Source: Haloferax litoreum (GTDB lineage Archaea; Halobacteriota; Halobacteria; Halobacteriales; Haloferacaceae). Taken from it: a stretch of 64,000 bases of DNA. The position numbers and the translations under genes are program-made. Positions 59,107 to 64,000 of the stretch are shown here, in pieces (within the stretch, counting starts at the first letter, position 1; each line of letters starts with the position of its first letter). Location of the stretch: NCBI RefSeq assembly GCF_009674605.1, contig NZ_WKJO01000001.1:2852001-2916000 (forward strand), in the 5' to 3' direction. The notes beneath the pieces are model-generated. The model did not search any database and was not told the DNA's origin. It saw nothing but the letters and a program-made list of their open reading frames with translations.

Positions 59107-59465
59107 CGTTCGTCGGCCCGTCAGTGGATGACTGACGGTATCGAGAGACGAAAGCCGTCTGGCCATATCGGCGACTGAAAACACAGGCTCACGACTCTTC
59201 TTCGGGACGCACCGGTGACAGACGCGACGCTCGCGATGGTTCGATAGTCAGGAGAAATACCGCCGTCAGAGGCCGATGGGCACGGTATCAGCCCCCAAGC
59301 GGTATGGGCACGGGTTCGGTGAACGCCGACACGGATGGGCTGGATAGGCTGGTCCGGTGTGACGGTTCGTCATGGGCTGGTAAGACGACGCAGGGCGCTC
59401 ACCGTGATTAATTATTTACTCAGCATAGAATAAGTCTTTTGGTGGGGTGGTGCGTTGGGGGAAAT
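59107..59465 (+). promoter_or_regulatory. Long region upstream of gdh with promoter
   Basis: A 359-base gene-free region. A TATA-like box lies at about 59409-59418 (ATTATTTAC), roughly 50 bases before ATG 59466, so a short leader is likely. The AT-rich stretch ends at about 59440, and the leader before the ATG is G/T-rich. The string ATGGGCACGG occurs twice (at 59277 and 59305, approximately). The downstream operon includes gfcR, whose product in Haloferax controls glucose catabolism genes, so a GfcR site here is expected; I cannot point to its exact bases. Confidence 0.45.
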
Positions 59466-60539
59466 ATGAAAGCAATCGTCGTCAAGCGCGGGGAAGACAA
59501 ACCGGTCGTCATCGACAAGCCACGACCGGAACCCGAATCCGGGGAAGCACTCGTCCGGACGCTTCGCGTCGGTGTCGACGGGACCGACCACGAGGTCATC
59601 TCCGGTGGGCACGGGGGATTCCCCGAAGGCGAAGACCACCTCGTCCTCGGGCACGAGGCGGTCGGTATCGTCGTCGACCCGAACGACACCGAGTTAGAAG
59701 AGGGAGATATCGTCGTCCCCACGGTCAGGCGACCACCGAAATCGGGGACGAACGAGTTCTTCGAGCGCGACCAACCGGATATGGCGCCCGACGGGATGTA
59801 CGCCGAACGCGGTATCGTCGGCGAACACGGGTTCATGTCCGACTTCTTTACCAGCCCAGAGGAGTACCTCGTGCGCATCCCGCGCTCGCATGCCGAACTC
59901 GGCTTTCTCATCGAACCCATCTCTATCACCGAGAAGGCCCTCGAACTCGCGTACGCGAGTCGCTCGTCGTTCGACTGGGACCCGTCGTCCGCGCTCGTGC
60001 TCGGAAACGGCAGTCTCGGACTCCTGACGCTGGCGATGCTGAAAGTCGACGACAAGGCCTACGAGCGACTCTACTGCCTCGGCCGACGGGACCGGCCCGA
60101 CCCGACCATCGACATTATCGAGAAACTGGGTGGGACCTACGTCGACTCTCGACAGACACCCGTCGAGGACATCCCGGACGTACACGAGCAGATGGACTTC
60201 ATCTACGAGGCAACGGGGTTCCCGAAACACGCTATCCAGTCGGTGCAAGCACTCGCGCCGAACGGTGTCGGTGCCCTGCTCGGCGTGCCGAGCGATTGGG
60301 AGTTCGAAGTCGACGCGGGCGCGTTCCACCGGGAGATGGTCCTTCACAACAAGGCCCTCGTCGGAAGCGTCAACTCTCACGTGAAGCACTTCGAGGCGGC
60401 GACGGTGACGTTCACCAAGCTTCCCCGGTGGTTCCTGCGTGACCTCGTCACGGGAGTCTATCCGCTATCGAACTTCGAAGAAGCGTTCGACGACGACGAC
60501 ACCACTATAAAAACCGCCATCGAATTCAGTAGCGTATGA
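59466..60539 (+). CDS. gdh: Glucose 1-dehydrogenase
   Basis: Zinc-dependent medium-chain dehydrogenase oxidising glucose to gluconolactone with NADP+, the entry to the semi-phosphorylative Entner-Doudoroff pathway. Its 357 residues match the length of the structurally known Haloferax mediterranei enzyme. The features are MKAIVVKRGEDKPVV, GVDGTDHEVI (substrate and metal region), LVLGHEAVGIV, and the Rossmann motif LGNGSLGLLTLAM. It replaces the usual cysteine zinc ligand pattern with the halophilic Asp/His set. It overlaps gfcR by four bases. Confidence 0.95.
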   Translation: MKAIVVKRGEDKPVVIDKPRPEPESGEALVRTLRVGVDGTDHEVISGGHGGFPEGEDHLVLGHEAVGIVVDPNDTELEEGDIVVPTVRRPPKSGTNEFFERDQPDMAPDGMYAERGIVGEHGFMSDFFTSPEEYLVRIPRSHAELGFLIEPISITEKALELAYASRSSFDWDPSSALVLGNGSLGLLTLAMLKVDDKAYERLYCLGRRDRPDPTIDIIEKLGGTYVDSRQTPVEDIPDVHEQMDFIYEATGFPKHAIQSVQALAPNGVGALLGVPSDWEFEVDAGAFHREMVLHNKALVGSVNSHVKHFEAATVTFTKLPRWFLRDLVTGVYPLSNFEEAFDDDDTTIKTAIEFSSV

Positions 60540-61168
60540 AGAACGTCGACGACCTCATCGCCAGCGCGGCGGAGCTCGCGGACCGTGGTCTCTCGAAGGG
60601 CGAGATTGCCGACGAGTTGAACGTCTCCCGTGAAACCGCTAGTTGGCTTGTCGAACGAAGTGGCGCGGCCACCAAACCCAAACCCGCAGAGAAACCCGAT
60701 GGTCCAGACGACATCCACGTCGACTGGAACGCCATCGGGAGTGGCGGCAAACGCCTCACGTACATCGGTCGTGCACTCGCCGACCTGCTCTTGGAGACGC
60801 ACGAAGAGGCAGACGTCACCATCGGTATCGAGAAAGCGGGCGTCCCGCTCGCGACGAGCGTCTCGCGCGAACTCGAAACGTCGCTCGGTGCGTACTCACC
60901 CGCGAAACACCAGTGGGACGAAGGCGACATCGAGGACCTCGGTGGCGGGTTCTCCCGGAACTTCGCCCCCGTCGACGGCCGCAAGTGCTTCATCGTCGAC
61001 GACACGGTGACGAGCGGAACCACGCTCCGCGAGACGATAGAGTCGATTCGCGCGGAAGGCGGCGAACCACTCGCGTGTGTCGTCATCGTCGACAAACAGG
61101 GCGTCGAAGAGATAGACGGCGTCCCCGTTTACTCGCTCATCAACGTCGTCCGCGTCGGCGAACAGTAA
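60536..61168 (+). CDS. gfcR: PRTase-like sugar catabolism regulator
   Basis: A 210-residue transcription regulator. The N-terminal HTH (residues 5-45: LIASAAELADRGLSKGEIAD, then NVSRETASWLVER) is followed by an orotate-phosphoribosyltransferase-like domain with the PRPP loop FIVDDTVTSGTTLRETI. It matches GfcR of Haloferax, a glucose/fructose-responsive activator of gdh and related genes. The PRTase domain is probably a sensor, not an enzyme. Overlap with gdh by ATGA supports joint transcription. Confidence 0.93.
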   Translation: MKNVDDLIASAAELADRGLSKGEIADELNVSRETASWLVERSGAATKPKPAEKPDGPDDIHVDWNAIGSGGKRLTYIGRALADLLLETHEEADVTIGIEKAGVPLATSVSRELETSLGAYSPAKHQWDEGDIEDLGGGFSRNFAPVDGRKCFIVDDTVTSGTTLRETIESIRAEGGEPLACVVIVDKQGVEEIDGVPVYSLINVVRVGEQ

Positions 61169-61273
61169 TCCCGACCCGGTAGCCGGCAGCCTACCTGGCC
61201 GACGGCCGACTGGTCGTCTGGCCGACCACCACACGACGCAACTCCTTTGTCTGCCGGGCCGTTACGTAGGTCT

Positions 61274-61618
61274 ATGACTTTCCAACCCGAGAGCATGGAC
61301 CCAGAAGAAGTCCAGTCCCGTGTGAACGAGGCCATCGAGAACAACGACGTCGTCCTCTTCATGAAGGGCAACCGCTTGATGCCGCAGTGTGGGTACTCCG
61401 CGAAGGCGCTCGAACTCATCTCACAGTACGTCGACGAGTTCGAGACGGTCGACGTGCTTCCTGCACTCCCGCACTACCGGGCGGCCCTCGACGACAAGAG
61501 TGGGTGGGAGACGATTCCCCAGACGTTCGTCGACGGTGAGTTCATCGGTGGCAGCGACATTCTCGAAGAACTCGACACCCGTGGCGAACTCGAAGCGACG
61601 CTGACCGGCGAGAACTAA
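61274..61618 (+). CDS. Monothiol-glutaredoxin-like protein
   Basis: A 114-residue thioredoxin-fold protein of the Grx4 (monothiol glutaredoxin) type. Residues 30-45 read VVLFMKGNRLMPQCGYSAKA, a single Cys in the CGYS-like site with the insertion typical of Grx4, and the later IPQTFVDGEFIGGSDILEEL binds glutathione-like ligands and Fe-S clusters in relatives. Haloarchaea use gamma-glutamylcysteine instead of glutathione. ATG 61274 is chosen; the longer start has basic residues. Likely role: Fe-S cluster transfer. Confidence 0.87.
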   Translation: MTFQPESMDPEEVQSRVNEAIENNDVVLFMKGNRLMPQCGYSAKALELISQYVDEFETVDVLPALPHYRAALDDKSGWETIPQTFVDGEFIGGSDILEELDTRGELEATLTGEN

Positions 61619-61642
61619 TCGACGGCCTCTCCCGAGAGTATG

Positions 61643-61656
61643 AACTCGTTTTTGCG
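61643..61656 (+). terminator. T-tract motif after glutaredoxin gene
   Basis: The string AACTCGTTTTTGCG lies 25 bases after the stop codon and contains five T. The same 14 bases follow the CysD-like gene at 63463-63476. It may be a U-tract terminator for the glutaredoxin transcript. Confidence 0.35.
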
Positions 61657-61675
61657 CTAACTGGAAGGGGAGCCC

Positions 61676-61682
61676 ATATAAG
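61676..61682 (+). promoter_or_regulatory. TATA-like box before haloarchaeal unknown
   Basis: ATATAAG lies about 80 bases before ATG 61762, giving an expected leader of roughly 55 bases. That leader is C-rich with no Shine-Dalgarno match visible. Confidence 0.45.
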
Positions 61683-61761
61683 TCTCCGACTCGTACAGAC
61701 ACACAGGTATCGCCAACCGCGTGCGCCCGCACCGTGGCTCTCGTCGATACCGAAGCCAACA

Positions 61762-62328
61762 ATGTCAGGCCGCGTATATCGACTCCATTCGACGTTGGAA
61801 CTGCCACTCGAAGACGTAATGGACTACTTCGAGAACGACCCTACACTCCCACCGGAGGTTGAGGATGTGGACATCACGCGCCGCAACAACACCCTCATCA
61901 TCAAAGCCGTCTCTGCTGACGACAATCTCAGCAAGTACACCCCGACGGCACAACTGAAGGCGAGTGTAACCGAGAACCGCGTCTACGAAGAAGAGCCACC
62001 CCGAGCAGGTGCGCCGAGTTGGGGACAAGAAGAAGAAGAGGAGATTCCCTCGGAACTCGTCGAGTTCGCCTGCTTCAAAGGTGACCTCGAGACCGTACTC
62101 CAGAACACGGCGCTTCAGTACCCGATGTTCCTCGTCCTCCGAGAGATTGCGATGCTCTCAGAGAAGGGGACGCTGACCGCCATCACCGAAGAGAGCGACG
62201 AACTTCAGGCGACGCGCATCGTCGAAGGCGAAGTGCGCGCTGCGTCCGTCGAAGTCGTCGAGAACCCACAGCAGAACAGTTCGGCTGACAGCGGTGTCAA
62301 CTGGCGCGACAACAAGTTCATCTCCTGA
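61762..62328 (+). CDS. Conserved haloarchaeal protein (DUF7110-like)
   Basis: A 188-residue soluble acidic protein. The opening VYRLHSTLELPLEDVMDYFE, followed by VDITRRNNTLIIKAVS, is alpha/beta; a strongly acidic stretch (EEEEEIPSE) sits near the middle; and the second half has LVEFACFKGDLETVLQNTAL and a helix MFLVLREIAMLSEKG. The tail is polar. I recall a haloarchaea-only DUF but no function. Both an upstream TATA box and good codon use support the gene. Confidence 0.65.
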   Translation: MSGRVYRLHSTLELPLEDVMDYFENDPTLPPEVEDVDITRRNNTLIIKAVSADDNLSKYTPTAQLKASVTENRVYEEEPPRAGAPSWGQEEEEEIPSELVEFACFKGDLETVLQNTALQYPMFLVLREIAMLSEKGTLTAITEESDELQATRIVEGEVRAASVEVVENPQQNSSADSGVNWRDNKFIS

Positions 62329-62428
62329 ACTCGCCGTATCCTCTATCCCAGTCCGTCGCACCACGATAGCCTGCGGCCCTACTCGTGTGCGACGGTACCA
62401 CGGGCCACACAATTCCTCGGTCAAAAAG

Positions 62429-62458
62429 CATTTACACGACCTAATTAGATGTAATTAC
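62429..62458 (+). promoter_or_regulatory. Promoter with two palindromes before CysD-like gene
   Basis: A TATA-like CATTTACA (about 62429-62436) lies about 30 bases before ATG 62464. Two perfect eight-base palindromes follow: CTAATTAG at 62441-62448 and GTAATTAC at 62451-62458, two bases apart. They overlap the expected transcription start, a typical place for a repressor site. Confidence 0.45.
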
Positions 62459-62463
62459 GTACC

Positions 62464-63435
62464 ATGTCGGAAGCCTTCCCAGACTACCTCGACGTCGACT
62501 ACACCGACGGCGAGGGAGAGACGCCGGAAGATTACCCGAGCATCGAGGAGAAAATCGAGAAGGCCATCGAAGTCACGAAGGTCGGTCTCGAGCAATACGA
62601 GAACCCTGCCGTCATGTGGACTGGCGGGAAGGATTCGACGCTCACGCTCTACTTCATCAAGGAAGTCGCCGAGCGCTACGACCTCGAAGTTCCCCCGGCG
62701 GTCTTCATCGACCACTACCAGCACTTCGACGAAATCATGGACTTCGTCGAGCACTGGGCCGACGAGTGGGACCTCGACGTCATCTGGGCGCGCAACGAGG
62801 ACATCGGCAACTACGTCGACGAACACGGCCTCGAACCCGGTGACGACATCGACGTCTCGGAACTCTCCGAGCACAACCGACACCACATCCGCAACATCCT
62901 CGAGTACGAAGAGGACACCTTCCCCTTCCTCCTCGACACCTACGTCGGTAACCACCTGCTGAAGACCGTCGCACTCAACGACACCCTCGAAGAGTACGAC
63001 ATCGACGGCGTCATCTCGGGCGTCCGCTGGGACGAACAGGAAGCCCGTGCCGACGAGACGTTCTTCAGCCCGCGTCACGACCCCGACATCTACCCGCCGC
63101 ACGACCGCATCCAACCCATCCTCCAGTTCGAAGAGAGCGCCGTCTGGGACGCCTTCTGGTACTTCGCCGTCCCCGACACGGTCGAGAACTACCCCGAAGA
63201 CGGCTACGTCCCGGAGAGCGACGAGGACCTCCCCGAGGGCGTTTCGCAGGAAGACGTGCCCGTCTCGCCGAAGTACTTCGCCGGGTTCCGCAGTCTCGGC
63301 AGCGAAGTCTCGACGGACAAGTCCGCCGAAGAACCGGCGTGGCTGCAGGACATGGCGAACACGACCGAGCGCGCAGGCCGCGCCCAGGACAAAGAGGACC
63401 TGATGGAGCGCCTGCGTGACCTCGGCTACATGTAA
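62464..63435 (+). CDS. PAPS reductase/CysD-type ATP-binding protein, first copy
   Basis: A 323-residue member of the adenine nucleotide alpha hydrolase family. The PP-loop is AVMWTGGKDSTLTLYFI (about residues 46-62). The segment VISGVRWDEQEARADETFF and the end FRSLGSEVSTDKSAEEPAWL, TTERAGRAQ and MERLRDLGYM resemble the CysD subunit of ATP sulphurylase more than CysH, although the family is often annotated as PAPS reductase. No CysN-like GTPase follows. A paralogue starts 120 bases downstream. Sulphur activation or thiolation are the likely roles. Confidence 0.78.
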   Translation: MSEAFPDYLDVDYTDGEGETPEDYPSIEEKIEKAIEVTKVGLEQYENPAVMWTGGKDSTLTLYFIKEVAERYDLEVPPAVFIDHYQHFDEIMDFVEHWADEWDLDVIWARNEDIGNYVDEHGLEPGDDIDVSELSEHNRHHIRNILEYEEDTFPFLLDTYVGNHLLKTVALNDTLEEYDIDGVISGVRWDEQEARADETFFSPRHDPDIYPPHDRIQPILQFEESAVWDAFWYFAVPDTVENYPEDGYVPESDEDLPEGVSQEDVPVSPKYFAGFRSLGSEVSTDKSAEEPAWLQDMANTTERAGRAQDKEDLMERLRDLGYM

Positions 63436-63462
63436 CGTTCGGGTCTGAAGGCTCGATTCGAC

Positions 63463-63476
63463 AACTCGTTTTTGCG
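63463..63476 (+). terminator. T-tract motif after CysD-like gene
   Basis: AACTCGTTTTTGCG again appears about 27 bases after the stop codon, identical to 61643-61656. It lies between the two tandem paralogues and suggests separate transcripts. Confidence 0.35.
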
Positions 63477-63555
63477 GTCCTAACGGTCGATAAGCGCCGC
63501 CTACCGTCTCGTTAGTCCGAAAACATAGATAACGCCTGCCGTCGATGCATCCACC

Positions 63556-64000
63556 ATGGTTCTTCGGTTTCCCGACTATCTCAGCCTCGATTACAGCGAG
63601 GGTCGTGACGAGACTGCCGCAGCGTACCCCACACTCGAAGACAAACTCGAAAAGGCGGCGTCTATCACCCGCACCGCACTCGAACAGTACGAGCGACCCG
63701 CAATCATGTGGACCGGTGGGAAAGACTCGACTGTCGTCCTCTACGTCGTCCGCGAAGTCGCCGCCGACCTCGGCGTGGCGGTTCCGCCGGTCGTCTTCAT
63801 CGACCACTTCGAACACTTCGACGAGACCGAACAGTTCGTCTACGACTGGGCCGACCGCTGGGACCTCGACCTCATCGTCGCCCGCAACGAGGACTTCGCA
63901 GGCCGTGGCATGGCCCCCGGCGACGAAATCGCCGTCTCCGACCTGCGCGACGAGACCCAACGCGAACTCGCCCGTCTCGGTTACGACGACGACACCATCG
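63556..64000 (+). CDS. PAPS reductase/CysD-type protein, second copy (cut by window end)
   Basis: The first 148 codons of a paralogue of the preceding gene; the 3' end lies outside the window. The N-terminus MVLRFPDYLSLDYSEGRDET parallels MSEAFPDYLDVDYTDGEGET of the upstream copy. The PP-loop IMWTGGKDSTVVLYVV is intact, as is FIDHFEHFDE. The strands after WDLDLIVARNEDF show shortening relative to the first copy, where an extra EHGLEPGDDIDV segment is longer. The tandem arrangement suggests duplication and division of labour. ATG 63556 opens the conserved start. Confidence 0.78.
   Translation, partial: MVLRFPDYLSLDYSEGRDETAAAYPTLEDKLEKAASITRTALEQYERPAIMWTGGKDSTVVLYVVREVAADLGVAVPPVVFIDHFEHFDETEQFVYDWADRWDLDLIVARNEDFAGRGMAPGDEIAVSDLRDETQRELARLGYDDDTI

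Noticed and set aside
62455..63960. A 501-codon minus-strand frame opposite the tandem CysD-like genes
   Set aside because: It runs through two homologous genes and their gap only because their codon bias is alike; no domain is recognisable.

Overview
The window looks like chromosome from a halophilic archaeon of the genus Haloferax or a very close relative. It is GC-rich, almost every protein is strongly acidic, promoters are TATA-like boxes about 25-30 bases before the start codon (leaderless transcripts), and many neighbouring genes overlap through ATGA. Gene content and order (pssA; coxC; the dapA-dapB-dapD-lysA-dapF-dapE operon; rnp3/rnp2/psmA; folCP; purNH/purB; gdh-gfcR) match, from memory, one stretch of the Haloferax volcanii main chromosome. 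I see no tRNA, rRNA, CRISPR array, insertion sequence or integrase: this is core chromosome with a few lineage-specific islands.

Layout. 1-8.1 kb: partial membrane protein, halocyanin, archaetidylserine synthase (pssA), small conserved proteins, a PadR regulator, acyl-CoA dehydrogenase, a squalene/phytoene synthase, cytochrome oxidase subunit III and a two-RCK potassium channel. 8.2-11.8 kb: exported penicillin-acylase-like Ntn hydrolase overlapping a small membrane protein and a second CDP-alcohol phosphotransferase. 11.8-15.5 kb: methyltransferase, a 708-residue coiled-coil protein and a winged-helix regulator. 15.8-23.6 kb: purA, a Trm112-like protein, a DR2241-type Cys-rich protein with tandem-domain cbiX, RibD-like reductase, cysS and an HTH-10 regulator. 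23.7-28.2 kb: metallo-beta-lactamase hydrolase, F420-type flavin protein, DUF357 protein, trxB and a Kef-type antiporter.

28.4-32.1 kb is the most unusual part: a radical SAM/SPASM-like enzyme translationally coupled to a small PaaB-like partner, a divergent halocyanin, a 44-residue zinc ribbon and two divergent regulators around a repeat-rich promoter region. 32.1-41.8 kb: RNA-ligase partner protein, CetZ, the btuC/btuD cobalamin transporter with divergent btuF (carrying a PGF-CTERM sorting signal), srp19-gar1-presenilin-like protease, a PUA protein, membrane proteins and a NYN-domain nuclease. 42.1-47.9 kb: a six-gene diaminopimelate/lysine operon using the succinylase route. 47.9-51.2 kb: surface protein, then rnp3-methyltransferase-rnp2-psmA, a piece of the archaeal RNA-processing/proteasome superoperon. 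51.3-59.1 kb: regulator, NRDE protein, folCP, universal stress protein, purNH and purB. 59.4-64 kb: gdh-gfcR (semi-phosphorylative Entner-Doudoroff glucose catabolism and its regulator), glutaredoxin-like protein, a haloarchaeal unknown and two tandem PAPS-reductase/CysD-like genes, the second cut by the window edge.

Links between genes: PssA belongs to the lipid pathway thought to supply the anchor for archaeosortase substrates, and BtuF here carries just such a signal; purA, purNH and purB serve one pathway and share a loosely similar AT-rich upstream motif; cbiX and btuCDF concern cobalamin synthesis and uptake; trxB, the halocyanins, the glutaredoxin and the rSAM pair are redox functions.
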